The notes under the pieces are model-generated. The model did no database searches. It was not told the origin of the DNA and saw only the letters and a program-made list of their open reading frames with translations. The position numbers and the translations under genes were made by a program. From Verrucomicrobiales bacterium (GTDB lineage Bacteria; Verrucomicrobiota; Verrucomicrobiia; Limisphaerales; UBA9464): 41,810 nucleotides of DNA. Shown here in pieces: positions 26,501-34,214 of this stretch; within the stretch, counting starts at the first letter, position 1; each line of letters starts with the position of its first letter. The DNA lies in NCBI GenBank assembly GCA_027489875.1, contig JAIXZE010000034.1:1-41810 (forward strand), written 5' to 3'.

Positions 26501-26715
26501 CGAGGTTTCTCCTCACCTGCGACCTCCGGGACCTGCCCGGTGGGTGCTGTCTGGAAGTCGACCGGGGACAAGCGGGTGGAATCGGCCACCACCGGCCGAG
26601 GCAACGCGTTGCTGGCCAACGAATGATCTTCACCGGGCCCCAGCCCGCGCCACCCCAACCACGCCACCAAGGCCATCGCGGGAACCAACGGCACCAATCT
26701 CCAGACAGGCTTCAT
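23539..26715 (-). CDS. secreted M11-like metzincin with PKD and C-terminal modules
   Basis: A 1058-residue exported zinc metalloprotease. The chosen start MKPVWRLVPLVPAMALVAW gives a signal sequence. A propeptide-like region runs to about 300. The catalytic domain has VVAHELGHNLGLSH (zinc HExxHxxGxxH at 453-463) and a Met-turn in DSFDTMGNA (Met490), a gametolysin-like (M11) arrangement. Then come a PKD domain (643-726, YAWDFGDGT), a carboxypeptidase-regulatory-like fold (732-790, GRVTRDGQPVEGV), a beta-sandwich domain (826-987, RDDGAVVYLNGVEVFR) and a C-terminal module ending FYRLEKR. It probably degrades external protein. It lacks a Shine-Dalgarno and follows the repeat array at 26826-27108. 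Confidence 0.87.
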   Translation of the reverse strand: MKPVWRLVPLVPAMALVAWLGWRGLGPGEDHSLASNALPRPVVADSTRLSPVDFQTAPTGQVPEVAGEEKPRRVLPPTDVLWQTIPKEPAFAGFRAWVDRFEQAPESERPALEAEGVALARRRREELRDLIVSDPRRALELAIPHAVRSRLPGTVVGQLEERVEGQGDYEVLAAVAAAGAEGTVPGVMRKVVMDGRRFTASTYGQRMFQPTLFGVPLHGIAVDDQMALAESPIRRLEGSEIAELGLNVRAPLCALDNAALAQSGDDAVDVGVAGEKLVWTCGNAHLEAMSERMLALAMNAESFDANGAPRTRRAYTEGTKRLIFIRVDFSDLAGAPFSETTGTNLLTNLDAFYRNQSYNRLGFSPFGANGSVMTPTLRLPNTAAYYGSRDAAEVRTAARNAATAAGFNLSNYAFDLTCFGAVPGFGWAGLGYVGAPGSWIRAAYDTAGGVVAHELGHNLGLSHANFWDTGGDSILGSGSNVEYGDSFDTMGNASAGRRHFNTRYKNYLDWLPNTYVRNALTNGTYRVFAMDSTNDVTSVRALTVRRNSRTNYWIEARQQWTASTFVQNGVGIRWGQTANTSTLLLDMTPGSAEGKNDSPLGLGRTFSDRAAGVHITTLAKGGTDPVWFDMAVRFGNPTNNTKPVVAVTGSSATAALNATVRFTATASDADPTDTTLAYAWDFGDGTFGTNGPTASKSWATTGEYVVRCVVSDLRGGTGSDSYLVRVGSPTTVRLTGRVTRDGQPVEGVRIYTSNTKQTFTDSDGTYILAGLARGSYTLRALQEGLLFTRLGFTNPLNLQANRAEVNFEASTPGDLQNVTLVPLGAVWRFYDQGTMPAGGWTSRTFNDSTWSSGAAQLGYGDDDVVTTVSFGPNPVSKYITTWFRHAFQVEDPRTMLAATLGVIRDDGAVVYLNGVEVFRSNMPSGTITPTTLASASVGGEDESAIFEADIDPARFVAGTNVLAVEIHQSDANSSDLSFQLQLSALLQPIRDPRILTTITGEELRMAWPLGAVGFAPVESESAVGPWSDVEAPVQSAGGQNILVVPVTTGARFYRLEKR

Positions 26716-26825
26716 GCGGATGGCGGGATGCTTGGCAGATCCCATGCCAAGTGTCGCGCCCAGATTCCGGCATGGGGCGAACGGGCGCGTCCCAGCGCTG
26801 CCCCAGAGTGATGAAGGACCGGGGC

Positions 26826-27108
26826 GGCGCTGTCCTCACCGCCTTGGGAACGGCTCTGGAGCGGCGACGAGGACGTCGCCACCCCGTCCATGAGTGGAGC
26901 GGCGATGTCCTCATCGCCCTGAGAACGGCTCTGGAACGGCGACGAGGACGTCGCTGCCCCGTCCATGAGTGGAGCGGCGATGTCCTCATCGCCATGGAGA
27001 AGGGCTCTGGAACGGCGACGAGGACGTCGCCACCCCGTCCATGAGCGGAGCGGCGATGTCCTCATCGCCATGGAGAAGGGCTCTGGGGAAGGCGACGAGG
27101 ACGTCGCC
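26826..27108 (+). repeat. 77-bp tandem array of double-hairpin repeats, opposite orientation
   Basis: Four hairpins of type GGCGACG-AGGA-CGTCGCC start at 26863, 26938, 27014 and 27091. Alternating with them are GGCGATG-TCCT-CATCGCC hairpins at 26901, 26976 and 27052, with a variant at 26826. Spacing is 75, 76 and 77 bases. The unit and spacers match the array at 13165-13450 in reverse orientation. It fills most of the 441-base gap between the kinase-fusion gene and the M11-like gene, both on the minus strand. No gene was seen there. Confidence 0.9.
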
Positions 27109-27156
27109 ACCGCGTTCGAGGAGGGGACCAGTCTCAACATGCGCCCGGCCCACGGC

Positions 27157-30100
27157 TCATTCCCACGCCGCCATCGATTCCACATGCGCCGCCGAACCAT
27201 CGCGGAGCCAACCGTCGAGCTGGGCCTGATCCTTCAATTGCTGCCCCCGCACGCGCGGAACCACCACGAACCGCGATTCGATCTCCGGGATCGCCGTGAG
27301 GTCACTCCACAGCTTCTCGAACTGGGCCACCGGAAAGATGTCCTCCTGCCCATGCCCCCACCGCTTCTTCACATCCTTCACCGTCACATAGGTGGGCAAC
27401 CGATGCGCCACCGCCCGGATCGCCGCGGTGATCCGTGCCTCCTCGGCAGCGAGGACGTCGTGTCGGGTCAACCCGAACGCCTCCAGCAGGCGGTCGATGT
27501 CGATCCACGTCGTCATGCTGTTGTAATAGCTCAGGCGGAATTCGTCTTCCTCACGCGGCATGGCCAACCCTTCGACCAGACGCGGACGACCGTTCACCCG
27601 TGCCAGTCCACCCCCGCGATCCTCCAAACGCCGCGTGATCACCTCGAAGGTCAGGCAGGCGCCACTGCGCAGGTGGGCCCCCAACAGCACCGGATCCAGA
27701 TCCGCGCCCAGGGTGTCGATGTTGTGGAGCAGGAGCGTCTTCAACGTCGGGCGCTCCCGCAGCAGGCGGGCCAGTGTTCCGTTCCGGAGCAGGTTGGGAA
27801 TCTCGTAGAAGTGCCCCACCGGATGCATGCATTGCAGCGGGAGGTTGTCGGTGTAATCGCCGGCCTCGCCCACCGTCTGCGCCCAGTTCATGAGTGCCGC
27901 GCGCAACGACTCGCGGACCTTCTGCTGCTGCACGTCCAGCATCTGCTGCGGCATCTCCTCCCACGCGAACCGCAGGTCCCGGACCATCGGAATCAAGCGG
28001 AGCCCGACGCTTCGCCCCTGCGACAACTCCAGCAGCCCGGGGTATCCGTACCGGCCCACCCGTTCCAGGAACTCCGCGGTGGGCCCGTGCGTCAGATAAC
28101 TCGTCGTGAACACATGTGGCGGCACCGCGCCGAAACGCTGTCCAGCCTTCCGTGACTTCGCCAGATGCGTCTCGATGAACGTCCGGTGTCTCCCGCCCAG
28201 CTTGCAGAAAGGATGCAGCGCCTTGCAGACCCCGGCTCCTTGCGTCCACCGGGACCCAGCCCCGGCCGCCAGCGTGACCACCGCCACCTCGCCCGCCGCC
28301 AACGCCGCCACGCCCGCCGCGTGCAGACCCGGATCCTTGCGGAGATCCCCCCAGAGACTCACGTCTCCGGACACGACGTCCTCGATCTGCGTGTCCGCCC
28401 GCAGCCGGTTTTGCGCCAGCCCGATCCTCCCCTCCTTGAGATCCGTCCGGATCTGCTCGTGCTGGGAACGGTCAAAGCCATTCGTCTCCAAAAGCTCCGA
28501 CAACGACATCGAATCCGATCGATCCCGGCGTCCCCGCGGCAACAGCACATCGAACAGGGTCTGCACCATGCCGCGCAGTTCGGGACGGTTGCGGGCCGCG
28601 GCACCGAACTTGTCCAGTTCCACGCGCCGTTGGATCGGCATGTCATGACGATCCATCCGGAGCAGGCCGGGGACGGTGAGCGCGTAGTAGTTCGCCGGCA
28701 TCAGCGCTTCCTCCGCCGTCAGCAGGTCGGCCACCGTCCCGTGCTCGTTGATGGCGTAATCGAAGACCACGGGATCCATGGCGAACGGCAGCGCATTCTG
28801 CAGCTCGCGCTTTGTCCGGAGCATGATCTCCTTCATCCGTTCCTGCGCCTCCTGTTTCCGTTCAGGAGCGAAAATGAACCCCATGCCGCCTCCGGACATG
28901 CCGCCCAGCATCCAGAAACCCCAGAAGTCCTTCCCGAACGCCTCCGTCGCCCGCGCGATCAACTGCTCCGTGAAGTGCGTCGAAGCCCACGGAATGATGG
29001 CCTGGATCGGTCCCCGGAAATTGCGGGTCGTGGCCGCACCCAACGCCCGGATGTCGCCCACCTTGAGCGCTCCGATGACCTCATCCAGCACCGACAGCGC
29101 ATCCTGTCGGCCCACCCACTCCGCCGCCGAGCGCAGCAGGTACTTCTCGGTGACCATTTCGAGGATCGGCCCGACATTCTGGGCCATGCCTCCGTGCACG
29201 ACGACGAGGGAATCCTGCAAGGCCTTGCGCGCCGATTCCGGGATCTCATCCCGGCGATACACATGATGGGTGGGCATCAAACGTCCCCGTGAAATCCCGA
29301 ACTCCGGATCGTCACCGCCGGCCACCGTGCCGGTGATCAGCTTGATCCCGGGCCACACGCCACCGGAATCCTGCCACCCGCCTCCCGACCCGCCCAGCCA
29401 CTCACCGAGCAACGCCCGCGCCAGCACCAGGCGGCGTTCGGATTCCTCCAGCGCCCCGGTCAACGATGCCGCCTGCCCCGTCGCCCGCATGCAGACGCTG
29501 ATGAGCGATCCCAACAGGTTCGTGCTCACCGCAAGCCGCGATCCCTTGGGAATGTCGTTCACACACGACACGATCTCCAGGCCCCGGCCCACGCCCACCA
29601 GACGCGCGAGAAGGTCCTGCAGCGAATGTCCCGAACCCTCGATCCCTGGCGGCACGACGCCGGACGCGATCACCGCCGCCTTCAACAACCCGAGGTAATC
29701 CTTCGCGAAATCGAACACGTCCGACAGCGAATGGATGTCCGCGGTCGCGCCAAGATCCACCGAGGTCAACCGGAGCACCGGCTCGTCGATCACTCGAAGC
29801 CACGCACTCACCGGGGGCCTCGGAGCCGCGTCCCGCCCATGCACCCCAAGGTCAACCGAGATGTTCAACACCTTCGCTCCCTCGGGATAATCCATTCCGA
29901 GGAAGAAGATGTCCGACCATGCCGAATGCGTGAGGTCCATCCGCACCGGCGTCTGTTCCCTCAGGATCGGATACGACCCGTCGGCCGATCGGACCATGAG
30001 TTCGGGTCTCACACGCAGTGGTTGGTCGAGCGGATGGCCCATGCGGAACATCCATTGGTTGCCGCGGACCGAGCGGACGCTGCGTCGCACCTGATCGGCC

Positions 30101-30537
30101 AGCGTCTGGAACGCCAGCCGGTGGTACGCCGCGGCGAGGGCAGACGAAACCCCATCGCTTGCGCCTTCGGCCGACTGCTGAACCAGGAAGGCGTCGACCG
30201 CCTCCTCGAACCGACGGTGCAGCAGGTGTTCGAAGCCGCGGAATGGAACCAGGCCCTGGGCACCGCCGCCTTCGGACGCCAGCCGTGCCGGGATATGGAA
30301 CCGATGCAGTGCGTGCAGGAAGAAGAGTGCCCGGACGCGCTCGTACAGGTTCTCCGAGCGACGCCGGAAGGCATCCAACTCCGCCGCCATGTCCAGGAGG
30401 CGGGCGCTGGACGCGCCCGCCGCCACGGTCTCCAAGGGAAGGTTGCGCACCTCGGAAAGGGGCGAGGTGATCAGGTCAATCAGCGATCGGTTCTCCACGA
30501 CCCGGCCAACCTCCCCGAAGCGCTGTGCCGCCGTCAA
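27157..30537 (-). CDS. fucokinase-type GHMP kinase fused to a UDPGP-type pyrophosphorylase
   Basis: A 1126-residue two-domain protein. The first 190 residues are helix-rich and unassigned. The GHMP kinase (about 193-570) shows TPVRMDLTHSAWSD with GAKVLNISVDL, the phosphate loop IPKGSRLAVST (329-339), GGGWQDSGGVWPGIK (385-399, likely catalytic Asp390) and LGGMSGGGMGF (544-554). These match the L-fucokinase branch. The C-terminal domain (about 745-1126) is UDPGP-like: LAAGAGSRW near 756, HPVGHFYEIPNLL, LLHNIDTLGADLDPVLLG and LEDRGGG. The expected activity is sugar to sugar-1-phosphate to UDP-sugar. The known FKP enzymes have the nucleotidyltransferase first, so this order is reversed. It is three bases downstream of a GalU-like gene. 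The substrate is unknown. Confidence 0.85.
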   Translation of the reverse strand: MTAAQRFGEVGRVVENRSLIDLITSPLSEVRNLPLETVAAGASSARLLDMAAELDAFRRRSENLYERVRALFFLHALHRFHIPARLASEGGGAQGLVPFRGFEHLLHRRFEEAVDAFLVQQSAEGASDGVSSALAAAYHRLAFQTLADQVRRSVRSVRGNQWMFRMGHPLDQPLRVRPELMVRSADGSYPILREQTPVRMDLTHSAWSDIFFLGMDYPEGAKVLNISVDLGVHGRDAAPRPPVSAWLRVIDEPVLRLTSVDLGATADIHSLSDVFDFAKDYLGLLKAAVIASGVVPPGIEGSGHSLQDLLARLVGVGRGLEIVSCVNDIPKGSRLAVSTNLLGSLISVCMRATGQAASLTGALEESERRLVLARALLGEWLGGSGGGWQDSGGVWPGIKLITGTVAGGDDPEFGISRGRLMPTHHVYRRDEIPESARKALQDSLVVVHGGMAQNVGPILEMVTEKYLLRSAAEWVGRQDALSVLDEVIGALKVGDIRALGAATTRNFRGPIQAIIPWASTHFTEQLIARATEAFGKDFWGFWMLGGMSGGGMGFIFAPERKQEAQERMKEIMLRTKRELQNALPFAMDPVVFDYAINEHGTVADLLTAEEALMPANYYALTVPGLLRMDRHDMPIQRRVELDKFGAAARNRPELRGMVQTLFDVLLPRGRRDRSDSMSLSELLETNGFDRSQHEQIRTDLKEGRIGLAQNRLRADTQIEDVVSGDVSLWGDLRKDPGLHAAGVAALAAGEVAVVTLAAGAGSRWTQGAGVCKALHPFCKLGGRHRTFIETHLAKSRKAGQRFGAVPPHVFTTSYLTHGPTAEFLERVGRYGYPGLLELSQGRSVGLRLIPMVRDLRFAWEEMPQQMLDVQQQKVRESLRAALMNWAQTVGEAGDYTDNLPLQCMHPVGHFYEIPNLLRNGTLARLLRERPTLKTLLLHNIDTLGADLDPVLLGAHLRSGACLTFEVITRRLEDRGGGLARVNGRPRLVEGLAMPREEDEFRLSYYNSMTTWIDIDRLLEAFGLTRHDVLAAEEARITAAIRAVAHRLPTYVTVKDVKKRWGHGQEDIFPVAQFEKLWSDLTAIPEIESRFVVVPRVRGQQLKDQAQLDGWLRDGSAAHVESMAAWE

Positions 30538-30540
30538 CCG

Positions 30541-31386
30541 TCAGCGTGCCCGTTGGGCCAGCAAGTCCACCAGGGTTCCCAGCACTTCCTCGCGATCGCT
30601 GCCCGACAACGCCAGGGCGAGCTGGCCCGTCAGCAACCCGTACTTCCCACCAATGTCGTACCGGGATCCGGCCACCTCGAAGGCCAGGTATCTCTCGCGC
30701 CGCACCAACTCGGCCAGCGCTGTCGACAGATGATACCCCTTCCCTTCCGGGGCGGCCGCCAACCCCGCAGTGAGGAGACCGACCACGCCCGGCGTCAGCA
30801 CGTGCATGCCGAAGAAGCACAGGTACCGGCCTGCGCGCAGTCCCGGCACGATCAGGCGCTGTTCGGCCTCGGTCGGGGTTGGCTTCTCCAGCACCTCGGC
30901 CACCTCGTACAGGCCGGCCTGGCCCGGAACACGTCGTCCACCCACCGCACCGAAGTACGGAAGCTTGCTCTCATGGGTTGCCTGCACCGCGGAAACCGCG
31001 CAGGCCTCACGCGAAGCCACGGCCACCAACTGACGCGCGCAGCCCGCCTCGATGGAACTCACATAAACATGGTCCCCGACCAAAAGCAGGAACGGCTCAT
31101 TGCCCACAAACTCCCGACCGCACCAGACAGCGTGCCCGAATCCGCGCGCCTCACGCTGCTCCAGGAACTCCAACCGTGCGGCGTGCCCACCCGCCGCGGC
31201 CGCAAAGGCATCCTGATCCCCCGGTTGCACGATCACCCCGATCTTTTCGATGCCCGCAGCGAGCGCCTCCTCGACGATGATTGCGAGCGCCGTCCTCGGC
31301 ACACCCGTCCTATCCACCAGGGTCTGGAGCGGGAGCGTTCGCTGATTCGGGGCGGCGGCGGTGATCAGGGCCTTTGTGATCTTCAT
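30541..31386 (-). CDS. GalU-like nucleotidyltransferase with altered nucleotide loop
   Basis: A 281-residue GalU-family nucleotidyltransferase-like protein. The start MKITKAL at 31386 fits the family; the longer frame upstream lies in the remnant on the other strand. Most of the fold is kept: [21 protein letters not shown] with the metal-site Asp, [10 protein letters not shown] with the sugar-site Lys, [14 protein letters not shown] and [11 protein letters not shown]. The N-terminal loop is [20 protein letters not shown], replacing the normal GLGTRxLP...PKE signature, so the usual glycine loop and lysine are absent. It may use a different nucleotide mode or act as a partner of the fusion enzyme. 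Its stop is three bases before the fusion start, so they form an operon. Confidence 0.75.
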   Translation of the reverse strand: MKITKALITAAAPNQRTLPLQTLVDRTGVPRTALAIIVEEALAAGIEKIGVIVQPGDQDAFAAAAGGHAARLEFLEQREARGFGHAVWCGREFVGNEPFLLLVGDHVYVSSIEAGCARQLVAVASREACAVSAVQATHESKLPYFGAVGGRRVPGQAGLYEVAEVLEKPTPTEAEQRLIVPGLRAGRYLCFFGMHVLTPGVVGLLTAGLAAAPEGKGYHLSTALAELVRRERYLAFEVAGSRYDIGGKYGLLTGQLALALSGSDREEVLGTLVDLLAQRAR

Positions 31387-31456
31387 GCGCGACGCGACGT
31401 TGCCAACGGACCCTCCTCCCCGGAAGCCGGAACTTTCAGCATCCCATGACAGACCG

Positions 31457-31906
31457 GTGACACATTCTTTCCGCCGACCCGGCAGGATCGGGCAACTCGA
31501 CCCCGGAGCCTTCGTCACCGGCTCCGGCAACATCTACAACATTGCCGGCATCAGCTCCTTCATCCTCACCCACAATCCGACCGAACCCGTCGGCTGGATC
31601 ACCCTTCAGGTCCGCTCGCTCGGCGCGGAGCTCGATTACGGCGCGGTACGTCTCGCCTATGATTCCGGCGGTTCCACCTTCTACCTGTCCCCCAATAGTC
31701 GCATCGAACTCGCCCTCGGCCTGACCTCCGACCGCATCGAGTTCGCTGCCGCATCACCCAGCCTCAGCATGGATGCGATCGTCCTCGACACGGCCGCGGT
31801 GGGCGTCGTCCCCGAGCCGTCCACGTGGGTGCTGCTCGGCCTTGGTTTCGCCGGACTCGCCCTGAGTCGAAGTGCAACCCCACGGAACCCCGGCGCGAAC
31901 CTGTGA
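31457..31906 (+). pseudogene. C-terminal remnant of a PEP-CTERM surface protein
   Basis: The frame from a GTG at 31457 gives 149 residues. It reads [19 protein letters not shown], a beta-rich stretch, then the C-terminal sorting signal VPEPSTWVLLGLGFAGLALS with a basic end. PEP-CTERM proteins normally start with a signal peptide. None precedes this frame: the upstream DNA encodes the GalU-like gene on the other strand. The start is therefore uncertain and the N-terminus is missing, so a decayed gene is the best reading. It implies an exosortase elsewhere in the genome. An N-terminally truncated but expressed protein is less likely. Confidence 0.6.
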
Positions 31907-31948
31907 ACCGTGGTGCCTCCCGACACCGCTCTCACAAGAAAACGGGGA

Positions 31949-31966
31949 GGCGACGTCCTCGTCGCC
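31949..31966. repeat. single palindromic hairpin of the 77-bp family
   Basis: GGCGACG, loop TCCT, CGTCGCC lies in the 234-base gap between the PEP-CTERM remnant and the der stop. The rest of that gap reads as a patchwork of low-complexity repeat, including CAGATGCCAGTCGCCAGTTC around 32067-32090. No gene was seen in it. Confidence 0.75.
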
Positions 31967-32140
31967 GTTTCACAGCGTTTCCCCGAAATCAACCCACGGA
32001 GGGCGGTGTCCCGGCAGTAAATGAGGATGCGCCGCATGGAGGAACGCGGCCTACAGGAGTAGATCCCAGATGCCAGTCGCCAGTTCCCAGTCCTGTCGGA
32101 GGCGGTGTCAAAACATGCCCACCGCGGTAGTCCGCCAGGT

Positions 32141-34135
32141 TCAACGCCGACGGCGCTGGGCGGCGCGTCCGCCAGACCGACCGCCCAGCTTCGCTGGAGG
32201 ACGGGCCGTCTTGCCGGCCAGCGGTCGCGCCCGGCCGGAACCGGGGCGTCCGCCAACCATGGGCTTGCCGGTCCTGGACCCAGCCCGGGTCGGGATCCCC
32301 ATGGGACCCGCGGGGCGCGGAGCCTTGGCAGGCCGTTTGGCAGGCGCCCCCGTATTGGTGAATGCCGAAGGTTTCGAGACCGGCTTTCCAACCGGCTTGC
32401 CAGCAGGTTTTCCCGAAGGCTTGAACGGCGGTTTGCCACCCGGCTTGCCAAAGGTTTTCCCCGGGGCGGCAGACCGCGCCGCCTTGCCCTTGGGCATCCC
32501 CTCACGCTCCTCGACCGGGGCCTCCCGGACGATCGCCGGCCTCAGGATCCGACCATGCCGCACGTCACGGTTCTCATCGAAGGGCCGATGCCGCCGATTC
32601 CGCACGGGATCGATCGTCTTCGGGCGTGGCTTGGCCTGGATGAAGATCGGGCAACCCTCATAACCGAAGGCCTTGCGGAGTTCGTCCCCGAGGTACTTCT
32701 CATACTGCGGGCTGAACAGCTCATCGCGGTTCACGTACAACCGGAAGATCGCCGGCGACTGCCCCACCTGGGTGGCATAGAAGAATTTCAAGCGGTGCCC
32801 CTGCTTGCTCACCGGCTGACGCCGGTCAATCGCGTCCTGCAAGGTCCGGTTCACGATCCCGGTCGGCACAACCTGCCTCAACTGCGCCGCCACGAAACGC
32901 ACGGCTTCCAGCAGGCGATCCAGCTGAAAACCCTCGGTCGCCGACGTGAAGATCACCGGCGCGTAATCCAGGAAGAACAACCGCTCCTGCACCCAATCGC
33001 CAAACTCCGACAACGTCGTCAACCGCTTGCGGCGGTCGTCCCGGTCGCGGGTCTTCGCCATGCGTTCCTCGATCTCCGCCTCACGCGCCTTCCGGACCGT
33101 GTCGGAGACAAGGTCCCACTTGTTCACGACCACGATGCACGCGCACCGCTTCTCGACGATGATGTCCGCGATCTTCTTGTCCTGTTCGGTGATCCCGTTC
33201 TCGGCATCGATCACCAGCACCGCGATGTCCGAACGGCCAATCGCGTCCTTCGTCCGCTCGACGCTGAAATACTCGATCGAATCATCAATGCGCCGCGCCT
33301 TGCGGACGCCGGCGGTATCGATCAGCAGGTACCGGTCGCGCACCCCTTCCGTGTCCACCTCGAAGGGCACGTCCACCGCGTCACGGGTCGTCCCGGGAAT
33401 CGGGCTCACGATCACCCGCGTGGAACCCGTCACAGCATTGATCAACGACGACTTGCCCACGTTCGGACGTCCGACGATGGCGATCCGCACCGGCCCACTC
33501 CGGACGTCTGGCTTCCGGAGCTTCAGCTTCTCCGACCGGCTGAGCTTCACGGGTTCCTCCCCGTTGGCGAGCGCTTCGGCGGCCGTGGCCGCAGCCTGCG
33601 CTGCGGCGGCGAGCAACGCCGGATCCAGTGGCGGCAGGTAGCCGACTGCCGCGTCCATCAGATCATCGATGCCCGCGCCATGGATGGCCGTGATCGGGAA
33701 CATCCGCTCGAACCCAAGCCTTGAGAACTCCGCCACGCCCGGTGTCGCCCGGTCCGTGTCGACCTTGTTCACCACCACCAGCACCGGCTTGTTCGTGGAC
33801 CGCAGCTTGGCCGAAACCTCCTCGTCCAAGGGCACGATGCCCTCCTGGACGTTCACCACCAGCAGGATCACGGAGGCCGCATCCAGGGCCAACTCGACCT
33901 GGTCGAGCATGGCCGCCGTGATGACGTCCTCTGCTTTTTCCCGCCGCATCAACCCGATTCCCCCGGTGTCGATCAACGTGAACGGTCGCCCGTGCCACTC
34001 AACCTCCGCTGTCACACGATCGCGTGTGACTCCCGGTTGATCGTGGACAATGGCGATGCGCTTTCGCGCAATGCGATTGAAGAGTGCGGACTTGCCGACA
34101 TTGGGCCGGCCAACGATGGCGATGACGCCTGACAT
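32141..34135 (-). CDS. der: ribosome-assembly GTPase Der with long basic tail
   Basis: A 664-residue Der/EngA GTPase, which acts in 50S subunit maturation. Two tandem G domains are visible: GRPNVGKS at 9-16, TLIDTGGIG and NKVD; then GRPNVGKS at 222-229, LLIDTAGVR and NKWD. A KH-like domain follows (about 415-505). The start MSGVIAIVGRP at 34135 puts the first P-loop where the family has it. Der is normally about 450-500 residues. Here about 160 extra residues of Lys/Arg/Gly/Pro-rich repeats (GKPAGKPVGKP-like, ending AQRRRR) follow, giving a disordered basic tail. The linker between G domains (165-215) is also Ala-rich and long. The tail may bind rRNA. Confidence 0.95.
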   Translation of the reverse strand: MSGVIAIVGRPNVGKSALFNRIARKRIAIVHDQPGVTRDRVTAEVEWHGRPFTLIDTGGIGLMRREKAEDVITAAMLDQVELALDAASVILLVVNVQEGIVPLDEEVSAKLRSTNKPVLVVVNKVDTDRATPGVAEFSRLGFERMFPITAIHGAGIDDLMDAAVGYLPPLDPALLAAAAQAAATAAEALANGEEPVKLSRSEKLKLRKPDVRSGPVRIAIVGRPNVGKSSLINAVTGSTRVIVSPIPGTTRDAVDVPFEVDTEGVRDRYLLIDTAGVRKARRIDDSIEYFSVERTKDAIGRSDIAVLVIDAENGITEQDKKIADIIVEKRCACIVVVNKWDLVSDTVRKAREAEIEERMAKTRDRDDRRKRLTTLSEFGDWVQERLFFLDYAPVIFTSATEGFQLDRLLEAVRFVAAQLRQVVPTGIVNRTLQDAIDRRQPVSKQGHRLKFFYATQVGQSPAIFRLYVNRDELFSPQYEKYLGDELRKAFGYEGCPIFIQAKPRPKTIDPVRNRRHRPFDENRDVRHGRILRPAIVREAPVEEREGMPKGKAARSAAPGKTFGKPGGKPPFKPSGKPAGKPVGKPVSKPSAFTNTGAPAKRPAKAPRPAGPMGIPTRAGSRTGKPMVGGRPGSGRARPLAGKTARPPAKLGGRSGGRAAQRRRR

Positions 34136-34214
34136 GGGTCGCATCATGGGGCCGCAACGCCCCGGCGACAATCTCCGCTTCAATCAACCCATCCCCCATC
34201 CTATCGTCCCGCCC

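Noticed and set aside
23614..26811. A 1065-codon open frame on the plus strand
   Set aside because: It is antisense to the M11-like metalloprotease with its HELGHNLGLSH site and signal peptide. Arg/Pro-rich with no motif.
26457..27200. Short genes in both directions over the second repeat array
   Set aside because: Their peptides repeat every 25 or so residues in step with the DNA repeat and match nothing recognisable. They are repeat translations.
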